A stretch of DNA of 64,000 nt from Anseranas semipalmata (taxonomy: Eukaryota; Chordata; Aves; Anseriformes; Anseranatidae), in NCBI GenBank assembly GCA_013399115.1, contig VXAA01003247.1, forward strand, positions 3,848 to 67,847, written 5' to 3'. Under the pieces are notes generated by a model that saw only the letters and a list, made by a program, of their open reading frames with translations, made no database searches and was not told the origin of the DNA. A program made the translations under genes and the position numbers. Below, one piece after another: positions 12,001 through 24,737 of this stretch (the first letter of the stretch is position 1; the number at the start of each line of letters is the position of its first letter).

Positions 12001-12319
12001 GCTTGCCCAGAATGTGGCCAGAGTCAAAAACATCTCACACGCGAAGTGAGCTCAAGCTGGACTGAAAAAAAAGTACAAATGAGGATGATAATTTAAACCC
12101 TTTTAGCAACTGACTGCCATCTAATGAAAATGCTTTTCACCCATTTGTCTCATTCAAGCAGCAGTGCGACCAGCCAAATCTCAGCCACTGGCCTCATTGC
12201 CCTTTACATGAGTATATGGTTCCCCGCCAATACTCCCACACTTACTTTTCCTATTCATTTAGTTTGACATATTTTTAAACAGCCTTTTTAGGAATTTGTA
12301 AGTAGTTCAAAAAGCAACG
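9081..12319. other. No gene recognised; GC-rich patch 11340-11720
   Basis: Mostly AT-rich. The longest open frame of the window (minus, 11267-11989, 240 codons) overlaps a GC-rich patch and is overlapped by open frames in other phases and on the other strand. That pattern reflects composition, not coding. No domain, signal sequence or repeat is visible in it. Confidence 0.55.
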
Positions 12320-12425
12320 CTTCCAGCCTGGACTTAAACACCTCCAGGGATGGGGCATCCATAGCTTCTCTGGGCAGCCTGTGCCAGTGCCTCACCACCC
12401 TCAGAGTGAAGAATTTCTTCGTAAT
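12320..12425 (-). mobile_element. CR1 LINE fragment, minus strand
   Basis: About 105 bp matching the CR1 C-terminal ORF2 segment (reverse complement encodes [22 protein letters not shown], then [17 protein letters not shown] sequence). Both ends are lost, including the octamer 3' end. Identical wording to the copies at 16725 and 33520 shows the family. Confidence 0.8.
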
Positions 12426-12541
12426 TTGCTTTCCTGCAATTTTGTCTTAAAAAATGAATGATGTTTTACTGAGAAGGCAATAAAATGCCATGGGATATCA
12501 TATGTGGCAGATCAGTTGGGGTGCATATGTGTATTATAATC

Positions 12542-12543
<2 letters not shown>

Positions 12544-12572
<29 letters not shown>

Positions 12573-12583
12573 ACAAAAAAAAA
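12544..12583. repeat. (CAAAA)n microsatellite
   Basis: About six perfect CAAAA units followed by a run of nine A. Minus-strand translation gives a meaningless FVLFCFVLF frame. Confidence 0.92.
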
Positions 12584-15500
12584 GACCTGATCTATTTTCA
12601 TCTGGTTTCTTCCCATTCCTTTGCACTCAAAGCAATACACTCTGTTCTGTCCTTGATGCAGTATCTTTCTGAAGGAGACGTTCAGCCGCCATCTGCCTAG
12701 AATTGTTTCAGCTACTTCTTTTCCTTTTACTTTCATTTTATATGATGCTTTCCAGGAGAAGTTATATTTGTATGTTTTCTCAAAAATCTAGTTCTCTTGT
12801 AATAGAAAATCTACCACTAAACCAACTATTTGTTTCAGCCAGATGTTTTACTATCCATTCTCATCCATTTGTTCTCTTTATACAAATGGAAGCAACAAAT
12901 GAAATGAAAACTGTAAAACTGACAAGTACCAGCTCTGAGAGTGCAGATTAAGAGCATCGTAACTTATTTTTTACAATGACTGCTGAAGCAATAAAGAGCA
13001 AATTTAAACCAGCTAGTGGGAAAAACCCTGTGCATCTTCTCTTTTCTAACCTTAACCCATTGTCAGAGAAACAACCAGACACCATGCTCATCCTCCTTCC
13101 ACTAAAGAAAAACTGCAAGTGGTTTCCTGCGGTGAGCACTCTGACTGTGCCACAGCTTGTGTGGGATTTGAACACAAATGTCTCTGCTTGGCTGTGCAGC
13201 TTCACAGATCCTGACCACTGTAACACCTGTAAACATCTCTGTTTACAACAGCTTTATGCAGTCCCCTAACTATTGCCCTTACTGCATCATGGGGTCCTTA
13301 AGGCGGGTGCTCTACATTGTGAAAATGATCACCTTCCATCTCCTTGCTTTTTGGATAGCCAGCTCAAGACTTTTTTTTTTTTTTTCCTGCAATATCTACA
13401 ACTTCTTTTCTTTTAGTGGAGCTTGGTTTGGTTTGCCATGGTTTGTTAACTCATGGCAGCAATATTAACTGTCTTGGCTGTGAATGTGTTATAGGAATCA
13501 TCCCTCTTTATGAACCTGCCATGTTTCCTGGAAAGCCAGAGACTACAGGGCTGACGAGTTGATGTCTCTGCCAGAGAGGGTTGACAGCAGCTCTGCAATG
13601 CAAATACATTTGTAAACCAAGGATGTTTTACCGTAACTCCAAACAGACAGAAAAGGAATGTACCCTGGACTTGTGTAAAGCCATATTTCCCTTGAAATCA
13701 AGTTGTGTTCTCTGTATTTTCCCATTGATATATTTGGTTGCGTCAAAAATTGATAATAGGGAAGCAAAATCTGACTGGCTAAGAAAGAGATAAGCCACCT
13801 TTATTTAGACCGGGAAATAGCAGATGAATTCCACTTTAAACTGATGTCTTAAAGTCAAGCAGAGCAAAAGCTTCTGTACTTTCAGCAAGATGTTGTCGTA
13901 CAAAAATGTTGATTCATAACAAAATGCTAACAATTTCCAATTGTTTATTGTTGCTTCTGAGGATATGTTTCAAGTGAAAATAACTGTTCAGACAAATCTT
14001 GAAAAGAAACAAAATGAACAGCAGAATGAACAATGAAACTATATCGAGTATTATAGGCATTCTGGACAGAGCTGTTTGCTCTTGGAGTCCATGAATTTAT
14101 GCTTCCAATGTGATTTATTCTATATTCCTGCTACTAATGCTGATATTAAATGTTTGTGTGTGTATACATGTGTTATCACATATTCCTCCCAGCTTCTTTT
14201 AATTATTGACAGCTTTAATTATATGACAGCTTTCGTGGTAGGATATAAAACAGGAATGTTCCTCTCTCGTATTCCTGTGACCATGGAACACTGGTTGTCA
14301 TAGAGGGTAACAAGTGTGAAGAATAGAAAGATTCTTTTGAACAGAATTTTTTTTGGTCTTATTACTAGAAGATTGTTAGCTTTTCAGCAACAAAGATGTG
14401 GTCATGCAAAGACTCTTCTTTTCTTCCTTGCTTTGCTGTCAAAGTTTCCAAAGAGCTTGATCTCAGTGAATGATGCTCTTTCCTTCCCAAATACTACAAA
14501 AGCACTGACTTTTGTATGCCCAGGAGCCAGAACACACACTCCTATGTTACAAGAGATCACACACTAATTAAAAGCATTGTACATTTATGAACCAATTATC
14601 ATATTTACACGGGACAAGTGCATCCTACATTTAATTATAATTTAAGGTCTCACTTGAATAAGCCTGTGTTTGAAGCAAAGCCTAGTGCACCCTATTAGCA
14701 TTTTGCAACTGAAAGTCAAGACATTTATTCAAGTGCATTTTGTAGCTTCCTTCTCTAGTGCTATCCATAATATTAGCACGGTTAAGTCCTAACCTGTGTA
14801 GCAAAGGTGCTGACTTGCCCTAATTCAGTAGGTACTTCTCATTTCCGCCGGGACATCCTCCCCAGTGTGCTTCGCTCAGACAGCACCATGTCTCACTGCT
14901 GACAACTCTTGGTCAAGTGCAGTTAGTGAATACATGATGGAGCAACCATGTCCTGTGCAGGCCTAGCACACGGAAAATAACTGCCATACACCCAGGTACC
15001 ATAAAATTGCCAATTTCAAACACTGACTTTTTACTGAAAGTGCAGTCTTTCTTACTGGACAGCTATAGGTAAGTAGGAGGAAAAGGAAAGTAGTTATTAA
15101 CCTTAACTTTCTTTAAATGCAAAGCTGATGCACATATGGGACACTGTTCTCTTTGCATCAGTGAATATAAATACTGAATGGGCAGGTGTTATTTGCAGGG
15201 CATTTCCACCTCTCAAGACTTGCAGCGATCTCGGAGAGCTGAGGCATTTATGTCATGCTTTGCTGTGAAGGCCTGTTTAGGATGAAGGTTGCTCTGACCA
15301 CACATGGAGATGGCTCTGCTTTGGCCAGTTGTAACACGTGCCCTCTTCAGTCCCTCAATGCTATTCCTCATGGAATGATTATTCCTCACGGAAGCATTGT
15401 CGTTTAGCTAAATCAAATAATTTATTCAGATCTAATTAGAAATTCACAGAAAATAACTTTTTCTGAACTGAGCTGGTCCGAATAATGAGTAAAGACACAT

Positions 15501-15710
15501 TCTCTGGGCAGCCCTTGATAAATGAATACAAAAATACACATCTGGCCATCTGGAACAAGAAATTGCTAGCTATGTTTTATTGATGCCTGCTGTATCTGAA
15601 AGCACTCTCTTGGTCCACATTTTTGTCATAGCATTAATATTAAGGATTTGCAAAATTACATGAAGAATGACATAGCCATAGTGGGAAAGTCCTTTGCTGC
15701 CATAAATCAG
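12584..15710. other. No gene recognised
   Basis: AT-rich single-copy-looking DNA. It includes a run of 15 T near 13371-13385. Several 70-97-codon frames overlap on both strands, and none resembles a known protein. A small palindromic motif at 15356-15399 is noted under findings. Confidence 0.55.
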
Positions 15711-16130
15711 CATAGAATCATAGAATCATAGAAACACAAGGTTGGAAAGGCCCTACAAGAGCATCTAGTCCAACCGTCATCCTATCACCAATACTACCCA
15801 CTAAGCTACTAAATCATATCTTGTAGCACCTTGTCCAGGCGCTTCTTGAACACCGTCAGGGACGGTGACTCCACCACCTCCCTGGGCAGGCCGTTCCAGT
15901 GCCTGACCACTCTTTGAGAGAAAAAGTTTTTCCTGATATCTAACCTAAATCTCCCCAGACGCAATTTGTGGCCATTTCCTCGGGTCCTATCATTAGTTAT
16001 CTGAGAGAAGTGGCTGACCCCCTCCTCATCACAACCTCCTTTCAGGAAGTTGTAGAGTGCAATGAGGTCTCCCCTGAGCCTCCCCTTCTCCTGACTAAAC
16101 AATCCCAGCTCCCTCAGCCGCTCCTCATAA
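15711..16130 (-). mobile_element. CR1 LINE, 5'-truncated, minus strand
   Basis: Starts (3' end) with two reverse octamers CATAGAATCATAGAATCATAG. The minus strand then encodes an uninterrupted C-terminal piece of ORF2 from [18 protein letters not shown] through [27 protein letters not shown] and [15 protein letters not shown] to the natural stop codon near 15809. It is 5'-truncated inside ORF2. The open tail and clean octamers suggest a younger copy than its neighbours. No target duplication is obvious, as is usual for CR1. Confidence 0.95.
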
Positions 16131-16724
16131 GCATACACCTATTCACATCAGAGGTGAGTCTTTGCTTTTATAACAGCTTTTGTATGTAAGGAAAATAAAT
16201 TGCTTAAGTGCATGTAATGACCCAGATTTATAACTTTCTCCTTACTAGCCAAAGCTAGGGGGGAGCACCACCTACCAAGTCTCAGGACTGGACAGCTCAT
16301 CATCTCCACTCACATGGATGTAATGAAGCAGTAAAAACTGCTTCCAGTTTTTAGCAGTCTGTGCATTCTTTGTATCTGTGGTGGAAATATTCACCAAATA
16401 CACATCAATTAATGGTTTCAGCCTTTTTTCCCCACTCGCACAGACAATGCCATGGATCTTGCCCCATGTGAGTTTGTGAAGATACTTTAACAGAAATAAA
16501 ACCTATCACAATGGCAACTTTTTGTTCTGAAGAAATGATTCTGTCCTACAGAGATGTTGCTGGACCATCTGGAGTGACAACCACTTAGCAAACTGTGATA
16601 GCCTCGCTGAAAGGAGACAATCTGAACACAGGGTGGAGGTGACCACAGCTGTGAGACACCAGGGAATCCAGCAGCCACAGTCACAGCTTTCTATGGATCT
16701 CACCACAAGCACAAAGTTTATTTA
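16131..16724. other. Spacer between two CR1 copies
   Basis: Nothing recognised. Two overlapping minus-strand frames (16487-16712) share sequence in different phases and look like chance. Confidence 0.55.
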
Positions 16725-16990
16725 TCATAGAATGACAGAATGGTTTGGATTGGAAGGGACCTTAAAAATCATCTAACTCCAACCCGTCTGCCATGGGCAG
16801 GGACACCTCCCACCAGACCATGTTGCTCAAAGCTACATCCGATCTGGCCTTAAACACTTCCAGGGATGGGGCACCCACAGCTTCTCTGGACAACCTGTTC
16901 CAGTGCCACACCACCCTCATAGTAAAGAATTTCTTCCTAATATCTAATCTAAATCTATCCTTTTTTAGTTTAAAACCATTACTCCATTAT
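16725..16990 (-). mobile_element. CR1 LINE, 5'-truncated, minus strand
   Basis: Begins with the reverse 3' end (ATCATAGAATGACAGAATGG), then the 3' UTR (GGAAGGGACCTTAAAAATCATC), then the reverse of the ORF2 tail, in which the FFTMRV.HW and F.LDI.KKF motifs are just recognisable. It stops near 16990. It is moderately decayed and of the same subfamily as the copies at 3750 and 33520. Confidence 0.92.
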
Positions 16991-18374
16991 TTCTGCAACT
17001 TGACTGTGCTATATGATGAGACAGTTGCTGTGTATATTTGTTAATCCCTGAACAAACAGGGAGATGGAGCATGAGAAGGACCAGTGGCAGTGGAGCTTCT
17101 GGTCTCCCCATGGAGGATGCCTTCGCCATCCAGTCCAGAGGACATGGGTAGCACAGGGTTCAAACACCTCACCTACCCAGTGAATGTTCAAACAAAATTC
17201 ACCAGAAAGCAACCCTGTCCCCAAACCCAGAATGAACAGAAGCCTGGAGGAGTTTGGTTCAGTGCCCTCACACACAGGAGCCTTGCAAGCATTATCACAA
17301 GTAAAATAAGTTCCATTTAAAACACTGTAGATTTTGTCTATGGCACCAGCACAAGGCTGCTCCAGAGGATTAGGTCCAGTCAAGACAGTTTTCAATCAGC
17401 TTTCAGGAGCTGATAGAGGTCAACATATTTACATCTATGAAATCCTTGATGACAAGGTTCTTACCCAAATGGGTAACTTTATTCTCCTGGCTGTATTAAT
17501 GATCCTTCTGGGAAGCCAAGCTTTACTAACTTCTTTATTATTTCTTAGTGCCACTGTTCAACTTTCACTCTGTTTCCAGCCATTTTCATCACATACCTAT
17601 CCAAAATATTTTCTCTTCCCTCAAAAGTGGTGTTCTGCCTGTGTAAGTTCCACGTTTGCTACCCATCTGCAGGGAATAGAGATGAAAAATTATTTTTAAT
17701 TCTCTTAAAACAGTCATAAATGAGTCATTCAAACTGATAGCATCACAGGGAAGCCTGGTGCCACATCTATCTGGAAAATACATGGGTACCTGAGAACAAA
17801 AAATCATAATATTTGGCTCTAAACTTAATAATATTTGCTTCTTCTGCTACTCCTGCTATTAAAATATATTCTGTTACATTTTAGGCAATTCATGGATAAG
17901 GAATGGAGCAACACTTAAATTTTCTCTGAAGCAGATTATATATTTTAAAAGCTCTATAAACATGAGTTTTCCAAAGTACAGTCATTGTTCCTGCAGGCAT
18001 TAATGTTGCAAACCAAGTAATAAGGCTTCAAGCACTAATCAAAACATTCAGAGTTGCAAGTTGGTAACAAACAACCTGAAGCCCAAATAGCTCTTAGCAC
18101 TAAAAATAAATCCAGGCTTGTCTGGGATCTCTGTGGAGTTTTGTAGCTTCCAGACCATAAATATTCTTCCATTTTAGCTTTCAGATTTGTTACTGTTTAT
18201 GTTGTTCAACATCTGTGGAAGAATATTCCCTGGTAGAGAAAGCTAATAGGTTTGCAGACCTTCTGGTTGGTGAGGTCTAGTGATGCCTGCAGAACTAGCT
18301 CATCTTTAAAAAGCCAGCCCAGTACATTTTCCTGATTTATTACTCTAATGTGCTTTTAATTGAAGCCCCTGGAA

Positions 18375-18406
<32 letters not shown>

Positions 18407-18521
18407 GTAAAACAGCAAGACATGAAAAATACAGAAGGACAGGGGAAACAGTAAACAGGACAAACAAGAAACCAGCTGTTAGATGGGCAGGAGGAAGATG
18501 GTACAGAAAGAGAGCTATTAA
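16991..18521. other. No gene recognised
   Basis: Unrecognised sequence with a run of A and TA repeats at 18373-18405. A 128-codon minus-strand frame (17009-17395) and a 121-codon plus frame (17334-17699) have no known motif. Confidence 0.55.
18373..18405. repeat. A11(TA)n microsatellite
   Basis: Eleven A followed by about eleven TA dinucleotides. Likely polymorphic. Confidence 0.92.
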
Positions 18522-18762
18522 AATCAGTTAGGTTGGAAAAGACCTTCAAGATCATCAGGTCCGACCATTTACCTGACCCACTGAGTCCCATCACTAAACC
18601 CTGTTCCTCAATGCTACAACCACACACCTCTTAAATACCTCCAGGGATGGGGATCCCACCACTTCCCTCAGCAGCCCATTCCAATGCTTGACCACCCTCT
18701 CCGTGAAGAAATTCTTCCTAATGTCCAATATAAACCTCCCCTGGTGCAACTTGCGACCATTG
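18522..18762 (-). mobile_element. CR1 LINE, 5'-truncated, minus strand
   Basis: Reverse CR1 3' UTR (GTTAGGTTGGAAAAGACCTTCAAGATCATC as GGTTGGAAAAGACCTTC at its core), then ORF2 tail with the DIRKNFF-like and [12 protein letters not shown] segments in reverse. The octamer end is lost or reduced to AAATCAG. It belongs to the subfamily of the copies at 22896 and 24404, recognisable by the AAGATCATC..GTCC..CCATT wording. Confidence 0.9.
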
Positions 18763-21700
18763 AACTTTAAAAGTACTTTCGCTGAAATTTTCCAAAGAAT
18801 AAAATTTCCATTTATGGATGTATTTAAGTTTGCTAAGGGATATCAGCTGTTATCAGGGTTTTTTGCTCTGCAACTAAATCCCAAAAAAACATCACTTATG
18901 CTGATGTTTTTTCAGATAGGAACGGGACAGCCTGGCCCCTTTTCCCTTGGCACTTCTTTGCTGAATTCCACACTATTGTCATAGTAATCATCCAATGACG
19001 CAATGATGAGTAGAAATACTACATAGTTTCACAGAAGTAATCTCTAAAAAATTATTTTCTGCCTCTTGCTTTGCTAGTATCTTTTGAACTGCATTCTTAA
19101 CAGTTTCTCAAAGTATGACCTGCAAGAACATCACTTGTCATAAGTTGTGCAGTGCTATTGGCAGCTGGAGGCAAAAACAGGCTGGTACTGCTGTGATGTT
19201 TACTGATAGGCCAAAACATGTCCTGGAGAAAAACACCATTATTTCCTTCTCAGACAAAAGCAGGCATCCCTAAAGCTACAGACACTTTCTGAAATGCCTG
19301 TTTAAAGTAACCTGTAAACAGGATTACTTTCCACTAGTTTGGGGTAGCAGTGTTTAAAGGGATTTGGTCGAAATACCAAACTTGGGGATGGGGCACATTT
19401 AAGGAAGGTGTTAATGGAATTAATGTCCAGCTCCCCACCGCAGTCCAAGACTACCACATGTGCTGACAGTGCAGGATGTGGTCAGAGCCCTCTGAGCACT
19501 AAGTCTGAGTGTGCTGCCCAGATCTCCCCAAGAACAGTGCCTGGAAGTTGTGTCCTGTCCCGGACCTGCTCTCAAGAACCAGACCTCTCTTCTGAAATGC
19601 CCAAAGGACCAGCCACTGTTCCTGTGCCCCTGCCTGTGGGCAGGACAAGGCTCAGCTCCACAGGCCTTGCCTGGTGCACGTGCAGATGAGATCTGATACT
19701 GTAGGCAGTGCTTGGTCCCACCAGAGGCTCTATAGGACACAGCAACATCCCTATCTGCACCTCAATCTCTATGTGCACTGTTCAGTGCTGCAGGCTTCTG
19801 CCCAGGAAGGGATCTTCAGCTGCACTTGGTGGGTCACTCAGGAGCTCACTTGACAAATTCATACATCATATGGCATCTTGACTCTCCTGTCCTGCAGAGT
19901 TCAGCGCCGAGCATGGAAAGCATCTCTCCAGAGCAACACTTCAGGAGTAAGAACAAGATCAGTCCTGATTAGGTGGGTGATTAACATTATTTGCTTATTT
20001 TTCAGGTCAGTTTAGTACTAAAAAAGTTGTTCTGGTTTCTGGCTTCAAATCCAGCCAAGGCCAATATGATGAAACTGAGACAAATTAGAAAAAATGCACA
20101 TGTAAACGAGAAAGTGATGCATTCATGAGACTAATAAAACACAATTATACTAAACACTTAAGGAAAGTATTCAAATTCCCCTCCTGTATGTGAAAGTCAA
20201 GGAATATGAAATAGTGGTTTGAATTCATCTTGAGTTAATTCACACGTAAGAAATGTACTTTGGCTTTGCTCAAATAGAGGAAGTTAATGAATCTAAACCC
20301 ATAGCGACATAGGTCAATAAGAGGTCAGCACAATAAACCCATATCAGTAATGCTTATTATCTGTACTGCTTATTTCATCTTTTTCAATTGGTATAGGTAA
20401 ATAACTGAAAAATAAATGCAGTTATGTATCAGATAAAATATTAAATGAAGAATATATCAATAATTATCACTAACTTTTTAAAGCTAGTATCTCTTGCAGC
20501 ATTCACAAACCTCAATTGCTGTTTTGACAGGATATTCAGGGCTCCCTCTTTGCTGCTCCCATGTGGTATCAGTACTGTATCCACAGGACATCAGGTCTTT
20601 TTTTTCCTATGGTCTCTTTACTGTTCATGCCACTTCATTCCACCATCCAGTTGGGTACACCTTTCCCAGCAGCAGTTCCAGATTTATTCTGTCTCTTGGA
20701 TGTAGGTTTGCTTATCTTTCTGACCAAAAGCTATAGATTACATTCCCTCCTGGTATTTTGCCAGTTAGAAAATACATTTTCCTCCATTCCTCTCTGTTTC
20801 TATTTGGTTTTGGTAAATACATCCCTTTGGTTAACTACAGAACTTTATCACAATATTTGATTTCTCATTTCACATTGGTGAAGAGTCATGTGGGATTATT
20901 TTGCCTTAACTTAAAAAAAAAAAAAAAAGTTAAAAATTAGTTCATTTGTGATTGTGTTCTTCTCAGCTCTCTGCTCTAACTATCTAAAAATTTTCTGTAG
21001 ACTTTGTGAAGAAGCATTTTTGTTGGCAGTATTTTTGTTCATTTACACATTCTTTTGTTTTATTGACTGTGTCAAAAACTCCAGGTCCTGTCAACTTCTG
21101 CAATATCACCACACAAGATTTGGACATTTTTTTGCAACTCCATTATTATCATTAGTCTGCTTTGCCAGTCCCTCATTTTTATTTGATCTGGCTGGCTTGC
21201 AGCAGCAGCTTCTATACTTCTATTAAGCCCTAAAATATAACATTTTTGCTAACATTCACAGTAAGAAGTGTCCTTGCTGGCTTCTGTTGTCTGCTGCTCT
21301 CTCTTTAGTAAAGAAGCCACTAGAGCTGGGTGTATTTTTTAATGTGCCATTAAAAAATAAACAAAAAAAAAAAATCAGTTTGTGTCAGGGAAAAAATAAA
21401 CTCAGAAAAGTATGATTTTCTCAAAGAAAAATGGTATGGAACAAGCAATCTTGGTAGGATTCTGTCTCTTTCCATTATCCAAGCAAAGCGTCATCCGAAA
21501 CAATTTATTTCCAGGAAATCAGCCAGATATTTATTGTTCTACTCTCTCTCGGAGGAAAAATCCACATCCAGACACACACAGCCATGCATGCACACATCCG
21601 CCTTCCCTGCCCTCACCACAGATGCTTAATGCAGTGAGTTCATGCAATGAATCCAGCTCTCAGGAGCATCCACATCTCTGACTTACCTGAGGGACTATTT

Positions 21701-22871
21701 GAGGGGTTCGTCTATTGGTACATGTGACATCTTCAGAGGGGAACCCCAGGGACACACCTTTGAGAAAAAAAGGGGCAGATAATTTCACAAGCACAGCAGA
21801 TCCCCTGCCAGGAGGGAAGTCCCTTAGCAGGTGACTAACAGCTGATACTTCAAAAACATAAAATAGAAAGACAACTCCCCTCAGAAATTGCTAAATAAGG
21901 AAATTGGAAATATGTTTGTTTGAACATGAGATTATTCATATGGATAATCAGATTGATGAAATATCAAAGTAGGACATGAGACACTTACTTTATGGTATCT
22001 CTATTTCCTTCCTGCTATACATTTAAAGATTTTCACAACACTTTTCAACAGAGGAAATGTGAACTGGATGCTCCCAGTAATCTACTTGCTTGCTTATATA
22101 ATGCTATTGCAAAGATAACAGTAATGCTGTAAAAGAAGAGGGAAAAAGAAAAAAATCCAAACCAGTTTCACTCTCTTTCCCACTACTCAAAGTGTAAATG
22201 TCATGCTTTACATGTGCGCAAATATATGAAAGAATGAATTTTGCATATCTTTTAGACAAATTTGAGATACATTCACATATGCACCATTAACAGCACAGTT
22301 TCCCAGTAGAAGTGCATTATATGCTCCGAAACAGGCACTGCAGTAATTTCCAGTGAGTGGTGTGATATCAGAGACCAGCACCCAGTGAGTATTTGACATT
22401 ACACAGCTTTGAGAAGATATAGGAGTTTCAGGCGTCCAAGGCAGAGTCCCCTCCTGGCTCTGAGCTAGAACAGTACCAAACAGCGCTGGGCTCTGGTGTA
22501 AAGCAGCCCTGTTCCAGGTTGCACTCTGCCTGTGCAAGCCTTCTGGTGCAGAGACCCTGAATAAAACTGAGAGAAAGGTAACTGATGGGACTATCCAATA
22601 TGCTGCTTGGAGAAATGGGAACCCACAAGCCAATAAGAAATTCCTAAAGCCTGATTTACCAGAAACAGTTTGCACTCTTGTAAAGAAACAAATTCCTGTC
22701 AAACTGCTTTAGTACCACATGCGTACCTTACTTCGCATAATTTCTCTACTCATCTGAGGTGAAGAGTTTCCCTTTCTTTCTCATACCTCCTGGGAACATT
22801 AGGGAATAAATGGTCTTTGCTGCAACAAATATTACCAAAAGTAGCTGTTATTGTAATCAGGAGGGCATCTC
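18763..22871. other. No gene recognised
   Basis: Unannotated 4.1 kb. A strongly T/C-rich plus strand (20490-21230) yields several overlapping hydrophobic frames without stops. Runs of A occur at about 20909-20926 and 21361-21374. A 164-codon minus frame (22208-22702) has no recognisable domain. No splice-delimited exon stood out. Confidence 0.5.
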
Positions 22872-22907
22872 CTGGATGTATTTTTAAATACATCCCTGGA
22901 TGTATTT
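22872..22907. repeat. Palindrome plus direct repeat at CR1 5' junction
   Basis: GGATGTATTT at 22874-22883 is followed after TT by its exact reverse complement, AAATACATCC, at 22886-22895. CTGGATGTATTT then recurs at 22896-22907 as the start of the CR1 body. The unit is thus forward, inverted, forward. Confidence 0.9.
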
Positions 22908-23033
22908 AAAAGATGTTTAGATGTAGAGCTTAGTGACATAGTCTAGTGGAGGGCTTGTTAGTGTTAGGTCATAGGTTGGACTAGGTGATCTCGAAGGTCT
23001 CTTCCAACCTAAACGATTCTGTGATTCTGTGAT
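22896..23033 (+). mobile_element. CR1 LINE 3' tail, plus strand
   Basis: About 138 bp of CR1 3' end: GGATGTATTTAAAAGATG, TTAGATGTAGAGCTTAGTG, GGTTGGACTAGGTGATCTC, CTTCCAACCTAAACG, then octamers ATTCTGTGATTCTGTGAT. It is severely 5'-truncated. Immediately upstream (22872-22895) the first bases of the element are repeated in direct and inverted form, making a small palindrome. Confidence 0.93.
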
Positions 23034-24403
23034 CTCCGTTTCTCTCCTCTGGTAAACCTTGCAGATGAATGTTGTAGCTTTATGTGTGATTTCCTAACTT
23101 GTAGCCCAATTTTAAAATAGTATGTTAAGAAACACAAATAACCTGTGGATTTATCTCACTTATTCTGTTCTCTATGCTTCTTGTGTATGAAGTAGAAAAC
23201 ATGGAACTGGAGTTGGTGTTAATACACCTACCCAATATAATTGTTTTTTCAGAGTATCATCTTTGAAGCTTATTACTCCAAAACTAGACAGGATGCTCAG
23301 GAAAGCAGAGAAATAACGTCTGCTTTGTTAGCTATTTGCACTTTCTTATGACATAAGACTACGAATCTCGGGGGCGAGCACAACATCGGTTCTACTTACC
23401 CACCAACTCCAGTGCACATCTGGCATTGCAGGTTACAGGAGCCCAGGGAAGTCTCCCTCATTGTCAAAGCCATTTATGATTGATCTAACATTTTATGGTA
23501 AATTTAGTGTAGTTCATGTTCATAACATTTATCTGAAATGGAGACTGCAATAAACTATGTCATGAGCAGTGCTAGGTATCCCCCCTGAATGGGACTGCAA
23601 TCCCACTTTTGTTGCCATTGTTATAAGCTACTGTTTGACACAGGGAAAATGTAAAATTTAAAGTGTCTGACATTTTATTAGAGAGAGAGAGAGAGAGAAG
23701 GAGAGAGAGAAAAAGGTTTTCTCTGGACTTCCACAAAGATCCCATGATTCACCTCTCCACACCTCCTGCCAGCTTCTGTCACACCCCATGTGACTGCTGA
23801 GGAAACCCCAGGCCTCCACCCCTTATGCAAGGAAAGCAATTGCCATTGATAATCAGCCTATGTGAACTTAAGAACAGGGGAACTTTGTTTACAGACTCTT
23901 GCCTTTTTAAGAGTATTATGCTTTTTCAAGAACACACCTTTTGAAGGAGCAATGCTTTGAAAGCAAAATGCATAAAGATAAAATATTTTTCCATCTCATT
24001 ACCTGATTTTCTTGTGTCTGTATAGCTTCAGTCTCAGTCAATAGGCACCACTAACATGTAAGGAATGCCAGTAAAGGGAAAAGTAGGCTACTTGCTGATT
24101 CAAACAGAGGCAGAGCAAGAATGATAGCAAATCATCATTTTCTTATAGTAACAAGTGATTTTAAAAAAAAGAGAACTTAGATATGAAAGAATTTCTCCTT
24201 GGCAATGTTTCGCAAAATACTAAAATTCAACTAATGCTGTATTACTGTCAGTATATTAAAGTTAAGTTTTAAAGCCTTCATACACCAGTTTTTCACTCAG
24301 AAGAGACATCTTCTGATGTTAGCATGCTTGATTTGCAACCTTGGGGAAAGCTAGACTTAGAGAAATGTGCTTACTAATCCTCACTGGTGCCATCAGACTG
24401 AAC
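23034..24403. other. No gene recognised
   Basis: AT-rich spacer between two CR1 copies with one GA microsatellite (23680-23710). No exon-like segment was seen. Confidence 0.55.
23680..23710. repeat. (GA)n microsatellite
   Basis: About nine GA units, then AAG and a further GAGAGAGAGA run. It is a homopurine strand. Confidence 0.92.
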
Positions 24404-24737
24404 CATAGAATCATTTAGGTTGAAAAACACCTTCAAGATCATCAAGTCCAACCATTAACCTAGCATCGCCAAGTCTACCACTAAACCATGTCCCTAAGCA
24501 CCACATCTACACATCTTTCAAATACCTGCAGGGATGGTGACTCAGCTACTTCCCTGGTCAGCCTGTTCCAATGCTTCACAACCCTTTCAGTGAAGACATT
24601 TTTCCTAATAACCAACCTAAACCTCCCCTGGTGCAACTTGAGGCCATTTCCTCTTGTCTTATTGCTTGTTGGTTTGGAGAAGAGACTGACCCCCACCTCG
24701 CTACAACATCCTTTGAGGTAGTTATAGAGAGCAAGAG
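24404..24737 (-). mobile_element. CR1 LINE, 5'-truncated, minus strand
   Basis: Starts with CATAGAATCATTTAGGTTG (reverse 3' end). The minus strand encodes a 71-codon open piece of the ORF2 C-terminus ([46 protein letters not shown]). It breaks off upstream at LYNYLK-like sequence near 24737. It is inactive. Confidence 0.93.

Noticed and set aside
16131..16160. Exonised CR1 using the GAG/GTGAGT donor next to the 15711 copy
   Set aside because: A good donor alone; no acceptor or open frame on the plus strand of the CR1.
17140..17175. tRNA B-box-like GGGTTCAAACACC
   Set aside because: No A box at the right distance and no cloverleaf can be drawn.
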